64,000 bases of DNA, from assembly GCF_024207115.1 (NCBI RefSeq), contig NZ_CP100128.1, positions 372,001 through 436,000 of the forward strand, read 5' to 3'. The first letter of the stretch is position 1; each line of letters begins with the position of its first letter. Under the pieces are notes generated by a model, which saw nothing but the letters and a program-made list of their open reading frames with translations, was not told where the DNA came from and ran no database searches. This DNA comes from Chromobacterium sp. IIBBL 290-4 (lineage in GTDB: Bacteria > Pseudomonadota > Gammaproteobacteria > Burkholderiales > Chromobacteriaceae). Positions 44,513-52,954 of the stretch are shown piece by piece. Both the position numbers and the translations under genes were made by a program.

Positions 44513-45438
44513 GTCAATTCACAAGCGATTTCTGGAATATCTGGATTATCGTGATCGTGCTGGGCGGCATCATCGGCCTGACCCTGCTGGTGTTCACTCA
44601 ATCCAAAACCACAGTCAAAAAGGGCGAAGAAGTCCAGATCACCGGCCATATGTGGGACGGCGACCTGGCCGAATACAACAATCCGCTGCCGCGCTGGTGG
44701 ATGCTGATGTTCTACATCACGCTGCTGTTCGGCTTGGTCTACCTGGTGCTGTATCCGGGCCTGGGCGACTACAAGGGCTCCTTCGGCTGGACCTCGGTCG
44801 GCCAGTACAAGGATGAGCGCGCAAAGGCCGAAGCCAAGTACCAGCCGCTGTACGACAAGTATCTGAAACAGGATCTGAAGGCGGTGGCCGCCGATCCGCA
44901 AGCCCAGGAAATGGGCAAGCGCCTGTTCCAGACCTATTGCGTGCAATGCCACGGCGCGGATGCGCGCGGCGCCAAGGGCTTCCCCAACCTGGTGAACCAT
45001 GACTGGCTGTATGGCGGCGATCCGGCCACCATCAAGACCACCATCATGGGCGGCCGCCACGGCCAGATGCCGGCCTGGGGCGCGGTGCTGGGCGAGGAGA
45101 AGGTCAAGGACGTCGCCAACTACGTGCTGTCGCTGTCGGTCAACAAGAAGAAGTTCGACGCCGAGCGCGCCAGCCGCGGCAAGGAAACCTTCGCCACGCT
45201 GTGCTCGGCCTGCCACGGCGCCGACGGCAAGGGCAACCAGCAACTGGGCGCGCCGAACCTGACGCACCCGTCCGGCAGCTGGCTGTACGGCGGCACCGAA
45301 AAGACCATCATCGAAACCGTCACCAACGGCCGCAACAACCAGATGCCGGCCTGGAAGGACTTCCTGGGCGAAGGCAAGGTTCACCTGCTGGCGGCTTACG
45401 TCTGGAGCCTGTCCAACAATCCGAAGGCGCCGCAATAA
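44509..45438 (+). CDS. ccoP: cbb3-type cytochrome c oxidase subunit III
   Basis: Diheme cytochrome c subunit, 309 residues, which accepts electrons from soluble cytochrome c. Two membrane helices lie near residues 10-30 and 64-84, with DGDLAEYNNPLPRWW between them, then two cytochrome domains with CVQCH at 144-148 and CSACH at 232-236. The paired MPAW segments carry the axial Met ligands. A terminator follows 17 bp after the stop. Confidence 0.97.
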   Translation: MSQFTSDFWNIWIIVIVLGGIIGLTLLVFTQSKTTVKKGEEVQITGHMWDGDLAEYNNPLPRWWMLMFYITLLFGLVYLVLYPGLGDYKGSFGWTSVGQYKDERAKAEAKYQPLYDKYLKQDLKAVAADPQAQEMGKRLFQTYCVQCHGADARGAKGFPNLVNHDWLYGGDPATIKTTIMGGRHGQMPAWGAVLGEEKVKDVANYVLSLSVNKKKFDAERASRGKETFATLCSACHGADGKGNQQLGAPNLTHPSGSWLYGGTEKTIIETVTNGRNNQMPAWKDFLGEGKVHLLAAYVWSLSNNPKAPQ

Positions 45439-45454
45439 GCGCCAGCCGCACCCT

Positions 45455-45482
45455 CGCCGCCCGTTCATGCGGGCGGCGTTTT
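45455..45482 (+). terminator. Terminator after ccoP
   Basis: CGCCGCCCG pairs with CGGGCGGCG around TTCATG, followed by TTTT. It separates ccoNOQP from ccoGH, so the latter probably has some transcription of its own or is partly uncoupled. Confidence 0.8.
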
Positions 45483-45557
45483 CGCACTTCACCCACCCAG
45501 AGGCTTTCGTAGAACCCATCCCGGTGAGTTTTACCAAATCCTCTCCAGGAAACCGAC

Positions 45558-46991
45558 ATGTCAGACTCCTTGAAAAAGATAGCCGTCAAGGTGGAGAACG
45601 GCGGCAACAATCAAGCAACCGTCTCGCTGTACGAATCCCAAAAGAAAATTTACCCTCGCGCCGTCAAGGGCACCTTCAACAACTTCCGCGTGCTGTTCGT
45701 GCTGTTCACCCAGCTGTGGTATCTCGGCCTGCCCTGGCTGCAATGGAACGGCCGCCAAGCGGTGTTCTTCGATCTGGTCGACCGCAAGTTCTATCTGTTC
45801 GGCCTGACCGTCTGGCCGCAAGACTTCGTTTACCTGGCAGCCTTGCTGATGTGCTGCGCCTTCGCGCTGTTCACCTGGACCACCATCGCCGGCCGGCTAT
45901 GGTGCGGCTATTCCTGTCCGCAGACGGTGTACACCGAAATCATGCTGTGGATTGAGCAATGGGTGGAAGGCGACCGCAACAAGCGCATGAAGCTGGACGC
46001 GGCGCCGATGAGTTTCAACAAACTGCGGCTCAAGTCCACCAAGCATCTCATCATGATCGTCTTCTCGCTGTGGACCGGCTTCACGCTGGTGGGCTACTTC
46101 ACCCCCATCCGCAGCCTGGTGGCGGCGATGCCCAGCTTCAACTACGGCCCGTGGGAAACCTTCTGGATGTTCTTCTACGGCGGCTTCACCTATCTGTTCG
46201 CCACTTTCATGCGCGAGCAGGTGTGCAAGTACATGTGCCCCTATGCCCGCTTTCAGAGCGTGATGTTCGACGCCGACACCCTGATCATTTCTTACGATGA
46301 AGCCCGCGGCGAACCGCGCGGCGCGCGCAAGAAAGGCAGCGACCCGAAAGAGCAAAACCTCGGCTCCTGCATCAATTGCAGCATCTGCGTGCAGGTGTGC
46401 CCGGTGGGCATCGACATCCGCAACGGCCTGCAATACGAGTGCATAGGCTGCGCCGCCTGCATCGACGCCTGCGACGATGTGATGGACAAGATGAACTACC
46501 CGCGCGGCCTGATCCGCTACACCACGGAAAACGCGCTGGAAGGCAAATATCCGGAAAAAGCCATCGCCTCGCGACTCAAGCGCCCGCGCGTAGTGCTGTA
46601 CAGCCTGGTGCTGCTGATCGTGTTCGCCGCCGCCGTCACCTCGCTGGCGATGCGCAAACCGTTCAAGGTGGACATCCTGCGCGACCGCGCCTCGCTGGTG
46701 CGCGAGACCGAAGACGGCCAGCTGGAGAACACCTATATCGTCAAGATCATCAACACCACGGAACAAGACCAGATTTTCAGCATCTCAGCCTCAGGCCTGC
46801 CGGACATCAAGGCCAAGGCGGAAAAGCCGCAGATCCGCGTGGCGGCGACCCAAACCGAGGCCATCACCGTGCACGTGCAGGCGGACCCGCAATACGCCAC
46901 CAAGGGCAGCCATGAGATCCACTTCCAGATCCAGTCCCTCAATCACCCCGGCCTGAGGGTGGAGGAAAAATCCAGCTTCATCGGAGAATAA
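45558..46991 (+). CDS. ccoG: cbb3 oxidase assembly protein CcoG (polyferredoxin)
   Basis: A 477-residue membrane-bound iron-sulfur protein that reduces copper for CcoN assembly. Two ferredoxin [4Fe-4S] motifs, CINCSICVQVCP and CIGCAACIDAC, lie near residues 268-310, after four or five membrane helices; the first domain also has WCGYSCPQTVYTE and KYMCPYARFQ. The C-terminal part is an Ig-like domain (FixG_C) of about 120 residues. It is four bases from ccoH. Confidence 0.95.
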   Translation: MSDSLKKIAVKVENGGNNQATVSLYESQKKIYPRAVKGTFNNFRVLFVLFTQLWYLGLPWLQWNGRQAVFFDLVDRKFYLFGLTVWPQDFVYLAALLMCCAFALFTWTTIAGRLWCGYSCPQTVYTEIMLWIEQWVEGDRNKRMKLDAAPMSFNKLRLKSTKHLIMIVFSLWTGFTLVGYFTPIRSLVAAMPSFNYGPWETFWMFFYGGFTYLFATFMREQVCKYMCPYARFQSVMFDADTLIISYDEARGEPRGARKKGSDPKEQNLGSCINCSICVQVCPVGIDIRNGLQYECIGCAACIDACDDVMDKMNYPRGLIRYTTENALEGKYPEKAIASRLKRPRVVLYSLVLLIVFAAAVTSLAMRKPFKVDILRDRASLVRETEDGQLENTYIVKIINTTEQDQIFSISASGLPDIKAKAEKPQIRVAATQTEAITVHVQADPQYATKGSHEIHFQIQSLNHPGLRVEEKSSFIGE

Positions 46992-46994
46992 ACG

Positions 46995-47528
46995 ATGCAA
47001 CACACCGCCCACCACCCGCCCCGCCCCTGGTACCGCGAGCCTTGGCCGTGGATTTTGTTCGGCATCCCGCTGGTTTCCATCATCGTCGGCGTGTTCTTTC
47101 TGATCACCGCCATCCGCTCCGACGACGGCCTGGTGACCGACGACTACTACAAGAAGGGCAAGGCCATCAATATGGAGCTGCGCCGCGACAAAGTCGCCGC
47201 GCAGATGGGCCTGTCCGGCCAGCTGATGTTCGGCAACGACGGCCGCAGCTTAAGGCTGATCACCACCAGCAAGGCGCAGCTGCCCGACACCCTGACGCTG
47301 AAGATGATCCATCCGGCCCAGGACGATTTCGACCAGGGCGCGGAAATGACGCTGACCGGCCCCAATCTGTACCAAGGCGTGCTGAGCAAGGAACTGGTCA
47401 CCGCCAACCACTGGTATGTGCAGGTGGAAGACCACGACAAGAAATGGCGCATCGTCGGCGAATGGAAAACCGCCCAAGGACCGATGGCGCAGCTGGGCCA
47501 GCCCAAGCTGGAGCCGGTGGAGCACTGA
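46995..47528 (+). CDS. ccoH: FixH/CcoH-type cbb3 assembly protein
   Basis: A 177-residue protein with one N-terminal membrane helix (PWILFGIPLVSIIVGVFFLITAI) and a periplasmic FixH domain, needed for assembly or stability of cbb3 oxidase. SDDGLVTDDYYKKGKAIN is the diagnostic FixH motif. In many bacteria ccoI and ccoS follow; neither is found here. A strong terminator ends the operon. Confidence 0.92.
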   Translation: MQHTAHHPPRPWYREPWPWILFGIPLVSIIVGVFFLITAIRSDDGLVTDDYYKKGKAINMELRRDKVAAQMGLSGQLMFGNDGRSLRLITTSKAQLPDTLTLKMIHPAQDDFDQGAEMTLTGPNLYQGVLSKELVTANHWYVQVEDHDKKWRIVGEWKTAQGPMAQLGQPKLEPVEH

Positions 47529-47546
47529 GACAGGCCATGCCCGACG

Positions 47547-47573
47547 AAAACGGCCCGCGATGCGGGCCGTTTT
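47547..47573. terminator. Bidirectional terminator after ccoH
   Basis: AAAACGGCCCGC (47547-47558), loop GAT, GCGGGCCGTTTT (47562-47573). The runs at both ends fit a bidirectional terminator between convergent ccoH and the second MFS gene. Confidence 0.85.
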
Positions 47574-47600
47574 GCTTCAACTAGCTGAGTGAACAGGTCA

Positions 47601-48803
47601 TCAGACCACCGTTCTCACCCGGCTGAAACAACATAGCGCGCCCGCCGCCAGTTGCCAGGCCGCCGTCGCCAGCATCAAGGTCCGCAACGGCATGTCGGCC
47701 GACAACATCCCGCCCAGCAACAGCGCCAGCGGCATCAGCAATTTGAACAGCGAGCCGGTCAAGCCGGACACCCGGCCGATCAACTCCGCCGGCGTCGCTT
47801 CCTGCCGATAGCTCCAGATGCCGACATTGCCGCACACCACGGCAAAGCTTTGCAGCGCCATCGCGCCGGCCAGCCAGGTCGGCGAATCCAAACACGCCTG
47901 CGCCGCCATCCCCGCCGCCTCCAATAGCAACGCCAGACAAATCATCCGTCCCAGGCCCAGCCAGCGCCGCACTTGCGCCACACGCAAGCCCGCGACGATG
48001 CCGCCCGCGCCGGCGCAGCCGAACAACACGCCGAGCTCGCCAGGCGACAAACCCAGTTGGTCGCGCGCCCGGAACAGGAACAGCACCTCGGCCACGCCAG
48101 CCGAGCCATTGGCCAACACCACAATCCAGCTGAGCTGCCACAAGGCAGCGTTGCCGCGCAAAGCGCGCCAGCCATCGGCCAGCTCCGTCAGGAAGCGTCG
48201 TTCGCGACTTGGCCGAACGGCGGACTTGGGTACCCGGACCATCAGCAGCGCTGAGCACAAAAACATCACGGCCGGCACGCCCAGGCTCCAATGCGGACGG
48301 GCCCAGGCAATCAGCAAGCCGGACAGCAAAGGCCCGCTGACGGCGAAAACATCGGACAGCGTGCCCAAATAGCCATTGGCCTGCACCAACTGCGCCTGCG
48401 GCACGCTCTCCTTCACCAAGGCCATCCGGCAGATGGCGGTCACGTAGTTGCACAGCATCACGCAGAAGGTCAGCGGATAGAACAGCCAGGCGCGCATGCC
48501 GCCCGCGGCCAGGGCCAACGCGCATCCGCCCAACAGAACCGCCATCGCCAGCAAGGCCCGCTGCGCCCAGCTGCGGCGGCATACTCTGTCCACCCATACG
48601 CCGATGACCGCCGCCAGAGCCAGGTTGGGCAGAAACTCCACCGCCCGCAGATTGCTCATCGCCGCCAGGGAGTGCGTCAGCTCATACAAGATCAAGGGCA
48701 AGGCCAATTGATAAATCTGGCCGCCCAGCGCCAGCAAGGCGGTGGAGGCGAACAAGCCGGCGAACACCGGCTGCCGCCACAAGGAAGAAGAAACAGCCGA
48801 CAT
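47601..48803 (-). CDS. Second MFS transporter paired with an SgrR-type regulator
   Basis: A 400-residue MFS protein (from MSAVSSS) with 12 membrane segments. The pattern EFLPNLALAAVIGVWVDRVCRRS and the later FVMLCNYVTAICRMALVKESVPQAQLVQANG region match the EntS/MFS_3 group of exporters. The start at 48803 has GGAG upstream. It diverges from a second SgrR-type gene across 93 bp and is not closely similar to the first MFS protein at 33449-34651, so the regulator seems to have been duplicated with different transporters. Confidence 0.85.
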   Translation of the reverse strand: MSAVSSSLWRQPVFAGLFASTALLALGGQIYQLALPLILYELTHSLAAMSNLRAVEFLPNLALAAVIGVWVDRVCRRSWAQRALLAMAVLLGGCALALAAGGMRAWLFYPLTFCVMLCNYVTAICRMALVKESVPQAQLVQANGYLGTLSDVFAVSGPLLSGLLIAWARPHWSLGVPAVMFLCSALLMVRVPKSAVRPSRERRFLTELADGWRALRGNAALWQLSWIVVLANGSAGVAEVLFLFRARDQLGLSPGELGVLFGCAGAGGIVAGLRVAQVRRWLGLGRMICLALLLEAAGMAAQACLDSPTWLAGAMALQSFAVVCGNVGIWSYRQEATPAELIGRVSGLTGSLFKLLMPLALLLGGMLSADMPLRTLMLATAAWQLAAGALCCFSRVRTVV

Positions 48804-48845
48804 GCGCGCTCCATGACATTTGACAGAGGCGCCAGTATCCGGCAC

Positions 48846-48893
48846 AAAAGCGGAGAGAAAAACGGACAATCAACCCAATCCTTCTCCCCTTTT
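48846..48893. promoter_or_regulatory. Second MFS/SgrR dyad (candidate operator)
   Basis: AAAAGCGGAGA (48846-48856) pairs with TCTCCCCTTTT (48883-48893), ten of eleven bases. The half-site has the same core (AAAGnGGAR) as the dyad at 34703-34751 and a similar span. The right arm ends only three bases before the SgrR-type ATG. Confidence 0.55.
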
Positions 48894-48896
48894 CAT

Positions 48897-50591
48897 ATGC
48901 GCCTCCCCCACCATTACGCGCGGCTGTGCCGAGCCTTCCCCCGCCATCATGGCGAAATACGTCTGGCCGAGATTGCCGATGCCTTGTGCTGCAGCCTCCG
49001 CCACGCCCGCCTGCTGCTGAGCCAGATGGCGGACCAGGGCTGGCTGACTTGGCGAGCCGGCCTCGGCCGCGGCCATCCCTCTCGCCTGGCCCTGCTGGCC
49101 GACCCGATGGCCTTGGAGCGAGACGTCCTGCACGCCCATCTCGCGCGCGGCGACATTGAAAAAGCGCTGCAGACCTTGTCCCGCGAAGGACAAAAGCGGC
49201 TGACCGCCCTGCTGCCAGGCTATCTGGGCATGGTCGAGGGCGAAACCCGTGCGCTGCGGCTGCCCTTCTATCGGCCGCTGCACAGCCTGGACCCGGCGCA
49301 AATCAATCGCCGCACCGAGAACCATCTGATACGCCAGATCTTTGACGGCCTCACTCGCTACGACCTGAGCCTCGGCCGCATCGTGCCGGCGCTGGCCCAC
49401 CACTGGCAGGCGGATGCCGGTCTGCGCCATTGGCGCTTTTATCTGCGGCCCGGCGTGCGTTTTCATCATGGCCGCCTGCTCGATGGCGAAGATGTAAGGC
49501 AAACGCTGTTGCGGCTGCGGGATGAGCCAGGCCCTCACCATGGGCTGCTAGCGCATCTGACCGAGGCGCGGCTGCTGGCGCCGCTGACGATAGACTTGCT
49601 CCTCAACCGCGCCGACGCGCTGCTGCCGCAGCGGCTGGCCCATGCCGCCGCCTCCATCCTGCCGCGCGATGGCTGGACACTGCCGGATTTTGGACAGCAG
49701 CCGATAGGCACCGGCGCTTTCAGACTAGCCGTCAATAATGAGCGCCGCGCCGTCTTGCAAGCATTCGAGCAATACTGGAAAGAGCGGCCGCTGCTGGATG
49801 CAGTGGAAATCTGGGTGGTGAACGACCCCGCCATCCGCGCCAAATTCGACGCCCGCGTCATCCTCCCTGGCGAAGCGTCGCAGAACAGGCCCCAATATCA
49901 GCAAGCGGAGCCCGGCTGCAGCTACTTGGCGGCCCATCCGGCAAGCTTGAGCCATAGCCAGCGGCGTCAATTAGCAGACTGGCTGCATCCTGGCGCATGG
50001 CAGGCTCGCGTCGACGACGAGCCGGCTTTCGGCATGCTGCCGCAATGGCGGCACAGCCACGCTCCCTGCCATGCCGCGCCCCCCGAGCTGCCCGCCGCCC
50101 TGCGGCTGACGACATACCAACTGGACAGCCATATCGAGCTGGCCGAAGCCATCGCCGTTCGGCTCCGAGAGGCGGGTTGCCGCGTTCAACTCGACGTCAA
50201 AAGCTATCCCGACTTCGCGCGGATGGACTGGCTGGATCAGACCGACTTGCTGCTGAGCGGCGAAGTGATGGGCGACGATATCGACTTCGGTCTGTATCAA
50301 TGGCTATTCCAGCAAGCGGGCTACCGCCATTGCCTGGATGACACTGCCCTGCGCTGGCTGGATGCGCGCGGCCAAGCGCTAGCGGCGGAACCCAGCTGCG
50401 CACAACGCTGGCAGGGCTACGAAAACTGCGCCAGGCAATTGGTGGAGCAAGCCTGGCTGATACCGCTGCGCCACCATAGACAAAACTGGGACGCTGCGCC
50501 CGAGGTGCAAGGCGTGAGTTTGAGCCAATGCGGCTGGATGGATTTTTCGCGGCTCTGGTTCTCTCCCCTCGTCGAGCTGCCGCGGCCGTGA
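48897..50591 (+). CDS. Second SgrR-type regulator with solute-binding domain
   Basis: A 564-residue paralogue of the protein at 34776-36431. The N-terminal winged helix contains AEIADALCCSLRHARLLLSQMADQGWLTWRAGLGRGHPS, and the SBP_bac_5-like domain has LRHWRFYLRPGVRFHHG and IGTGAFRLAV. The start at 48897 gives the normal MRL(Q)HQY-like N terminus; a longer in-frame extension runs over the divergent MFS gene and is not coding. No ribosome site precedes the ATG, which lies just three bases from the dyad, so translation may be leaderless or the start may be misassigned. It diverges from the MFS gene. Confidence 0.88.
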   Translation: MRLPHHYARLCRAFPRHHGEIRLAEIADALCCSLRHARLLLSQMADQGWLTWRAGLGRGHPSRLALLADPMALERDVLHAHLARGDIEKALQTLSREGQKRLTALLPGYLGMVEGETRALRLPFYRPLHSLDPAQINRRTENHLIRQIFDGLTRYDLSLGRIVPALAHHWQADAGLRHWRFYLRPGVRFHHGRLLDGEDVRQTLLRLRDEPGPHHGLLAHLTEARLLAPLTIDLLLNRADALLPQRLAHAAASILPRDGWTLPDFGQQPIGTGAFRLAVNNERRAVLQAFEQYWKERPLLDAVEIWVVNDPAIRAKFDARVILPGEASQNRPQYQQAEPGCSYLAAHPASLSHSQRRQLADWLHPGAWQARVDDEPAFGMLPQWRHSHAPCHAAPPELPAALRLTTYQLDSHIELAEAIAVRLREAGCRVQLDVKSYPDFARMDWLDQTDLLLSGEVMGDDIDFGLYQWLFQQAGYRHCLDDTALRWLDARGQALAAEPSCAQRWQGYENCARQLVEQAWLIPLRHHRQNWDAAPEVQGVSLSQCGWMDFSRLWFSPLVELPRP

Positions 50592-50616
50592 AAAGCCTGT
50601 CAGGAAAACCAGACAG
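50591..50616. terminator. Hairpin between convergent genes
   Basis: CTGTCAGG-AAAA-CCAGACAG has one internal mismatch; on the minus strand it is followed by GCTTTT. A weak terminator for the hypothetical gene. Confidence 0.45.
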
Positions 50617-50620
50617 AAAT

Positions 50621-50968
50621 TTAAACTGATGCTTCTGCGTGATAGCGCAGCCAAAAAGCCTCCCGGCAGGCGTTGTCGAAACTCTTGCGCGCGGGTTCGA
50701 TGCCGGGCGAGCACCCCAGCTCCAGCACCTCGTAAGTGATCCAGCACTCGGAGCAGGCCAGTTCGCTGGGGAAATCATCCATCTCTATGCCTCGACGGAT
50801 CACGACGCCGTTATCGAAGCGGTAGTCCCGCTCCTGCAGCGTCACCTCGCAATCGGCTTCGCGCCAGCTGTCTCGCCGCTCTTCCCGCCCGACGATGCGT
50901 TCCGCCCCCGCCCCACCCATGATGGCGCGGGCGTAGGCGGCCAGCGTTTCAAGCTCGTTTTCCTTCAT
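50621..50968 (-). CDS. Hypothetical protein, coupled to YbaK-type gene
   Basis: A 115-residue soluble protein with no recognised family. The N terminus MKENELETLAAYARAIMGGAGAERI and the Cys-containing ELACSECWITYEVLELGCSP segment are the only features; the two cysteines and an acidic centre could bind metal, but this is a guess. It overlaps the YbaK-type gene by four bases (ATGA), so it is translationally coupled and probably helps or accompanies it. Confidence 0.6.
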   Translation of the reverse strand: MKENELETLAAYARAIMGGAGAERIVGREERRDSWREADCEVTLQERDYRFDNGVVIRRGIEMDDFPSELACSECWITYEVLELGCSPGIEPARKSFDNACREAFWLRYHAEASV

Positions 50969-51441
50969 GCCGGTTCCTTGCGGATGTCGGCCAACAGCGG
51001 CTGCGCCAGTCGACGGTAATCGTCGCTATCCAGCACCATGGAGGCATCCAGTCTCCCGGCGTTGAAAGCGATTTCGCGATAACGCGCGAGCAACTGCGGA
51101 TCCACCACCAGCCGGATGGAATCGCTGAAGCTGAACGGCGGAATCGAACCGATGACGCAGCCGGTGGCGGCCTCGGCGTCGGCCGCATCCGCCAGCTTCA
51201 CCTTGCGGGCGCCGACCGCGGCGGCCACCTTGGCGAAATCCACCCGCTCGTCGCCGGGCAGCACCGCCAGCACGAACTGGCCCGCCTCATCCGCCACCCG
51301 GCACAGCATGGCCTTGGCGCCCTGCCCCACCTCGGTGCCGCGAATCTCGGCCACCTTGTGCGAATTGCCCTCGGCCGGGTGTTCTATCACCCGGAAGCGG
51401 GCTTGGCCATCGGCAAGCAGTTGGCGTAAACGTTCGAACAT
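50965..51441 (-). CDS. YbaK/ProX-type aminoacyl-tRNA deacylase
   Basis: A 158-residue member of the YbaK/EbsC/ProXp family of trans-editing factors that clear mischarged tRNA (Cys- or Ala-tRNA-Pro, for example). Typical features: FRVIEHPAEGNSHKVAEIRG near residue 17 with the conserved Lys region, KAMLCRV, and GCVIGSIPPFSFS near 105, with the GxxxGxxxP motif as IGSIPPF. The specificity is not certain. The start at 51441 has AAGGA upstream. It overlaps the hypothetical gene after it by four bases. Confidence 0.8.
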   Translation of the reverse strand: MFERLRQLLADGQARFRVIEHPAEGNSHKVAEIRGTEVGQGAKAMLCRVADEAGQFVLAVLPGDERVDFAKVAAAVGARKVKLADAADAEAATGCVIGSIPPFSFSDSIRLVVDPQLLARYREIAFNAGRLDASMVLDSDDYRRLAQPLLADIRKEPA

Positions 51442-51688
51442 GAATATCCTTCCCCAAGCTGAAAAGCGAATCGGCCGCACGCGGCGGCCCATCTCAAAGC
51501 CATCTCGCGCATTCGCGGACAGTCAGCGCCGCCAGCCATGAAATGAACCAGATAGCCCCTCCATGCTGCAGCCCTCTACACCCCGCAGCGACGCGCTTCG
51601 CCGAAAGCATGGCGCGGCGGCGCGCCTAACCCTTAACTGAACAAATGGGTGCGACCACGCCCGCCTTCAACCGGGCCGAAGGCGAAAA

Positions 51689-52738
51689 TCAATGCTTGCG
51701 CGGCGCAATGGCCAAATAGCAGGTGATCTCCTCCCTATCGTGGTAGAGCTGCCTGGCGTTCAGTTGATAAGCGATGCCTGCCCGCCTGAGCTTTTGATCG
51801 ATCAGCGCGAAGCATTTGCCGCTTTCCAGATAGCGCTTCTTCATCGGCAGCTTCAAATTGAATATGGCTTGGCGGCAATGGCCGGACACAAACCAGCGGG
51901 CGATCAGCTCGGCGATGCGGATGGGCTGCTCCACCATGTCGCAGACCAGCCAGTCCACCGGCCGCCTGGGCTGGAAGCGGAAGCCGTCCTCGCGCAAATG
52001 CCTGACCTGGGGATGGCCATCCAGCGCGCCTTTCATCGGCCCATTGTCCACCGCCCACACATGGAGTCCGCGCAGCACCAACTGATACGTCCAGCCGCCC
52101 GGCGCCGCGCCCAGATCCACTGCTCGCATGCCTTCGCGGAAACGACGCTCCGGCTCATCCACCAGCGTATGGATGGCCTCCAACAGCTTCATGGTCGAGC
52201 GGCTCGGCGCGGCGGACGGCATCCGCAAACGCGGAATGCCGTTTGGCCAGTCGCCGGCTCGGACCGGCCGGCTGCAAATCCAGACCTCCCCGCGGCTAGG
52301 GAAAAACAGATGCAAGCGCCTGTTGGCGGTTTCATCCAGCCAGCCTCTCGTCCTTGCCGCCGCCGTCACATGCTCGCCGAAATGGCGGCAAAAGCCGGAC
52401 AAGGCTTTGCCCTCATTGGTATCGGGGCGCTCCAGCCAAATCGCCTGAAACCGCGGCGCGTCCAGCCTGGACACGCTGGCGAGGATGGGGCTCAAGCGGT
52501 CGCGCTCGTTCAAATCGATGCGATCCAGCACCGCCAGCGCCTGGCGGGAGAAGATCAACCGGCTTTGCGGCAGCAAACGCCAAGCCTTGGCCGAAAGCGC
52601 GGACAAAACCACCCAGCCGCTGTGTTTCTCGACGCGCCCGCCGCCGGCGGCCTCCAGCAATTCTTCGGCGCATTCATTTTCAAAACCGGGACGGCAATAG
52701 GCCAACACCGCATCAGACAGGCTTGCTATAGATTTCAT
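51689..52738 (-). CDS. rlmM: 23S rRNA 2'-O-methyltransferase RlmM (C2498)
   Basis: Methylates C2498 of 23S rRNA. The 349-residue protein resembles E. coli RlmM: YCRPGFENECAEELLE at the N terminus, SLIFSR-like (SRLIFSRQ), TNEGKALSGFCRHF of the THUMP-like part, GIPRLRMPSAAPSRSTMKLLEA, then the Rossmann motif AVDLGAAPGGWTYQLVLRGLHVWAVDNGPM and CDMVEQP, FNLKLPMKKRYLE and QLYHDREEIT. The catalytic K-D-K-E residues are spread over these blocks. The start at 52738 is chosen because it gives MKSIASLSDAVLAYCRPGFE; longer ORF starts are likely spurious. Confidence 0.93.
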   Translation of the reverse strand: MKSIASLSDAVLAYCRPGFENECAEELLEAAGGGRVEKHSGWVVLSALSAKAWRLLPQSRLIFSRQALAVLDRIDLNERDRLSPILASVSRLDAPRFQAIWLERPDTNEGKALSGFCRHFGEHVTAAARTRGWLDETANRRLHLFFPSRGEVWICSRPVRAGDWPNGIPRLRMPSAAPSRSTMKLLEAIHTLVDEPERRFREGMRAVDLGAAPGGWTYQLVLRGLHVWAVDNGPMKGALDGHPQVRHLREDGFRFQPRRPVDWLVCDMVEQPIRIAELIARWFVSGHCRQAIFNLKLPMKKRYLESGKCFALIDQKLRRAGIAYQLNARQLYHDREEITCYLAIAPRKH

Positions 52739-52954
52739 AACATCCGCATAGAGGGAAAAGAACCAAGCCATGCCGGCAAATTCCGCCATGGCTTGCGTCC
52801 TCTCGCCTAACCGCCGCCTCATTACCGAAGCCAGCGGCCAGCCTGCTACTGTAGCCCCTAGCCCGCCCCTGCGATATATGAATGTCATTTACACTGCGCG
52901 CCGCGCGCTGGCGGCCTCGGCCGGGCCTTCCCGCTCAACCGAGGCTCGGGCTGG

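Noticed and set aside
48291..48896. Extended SgrR-type ORF upstream of 48897
   Set aside because: The extension runs antisense through the divergent MFS gene and reads as Gln/His/Arg-rich shadow sequence. The family N terminus begins at 48897.
52914..52945. Terminator of tnaA from GCCTCGG/CCGAGGC
   Set aside because: The stem is perfect but the loop is 18 nt and there is no T-run.
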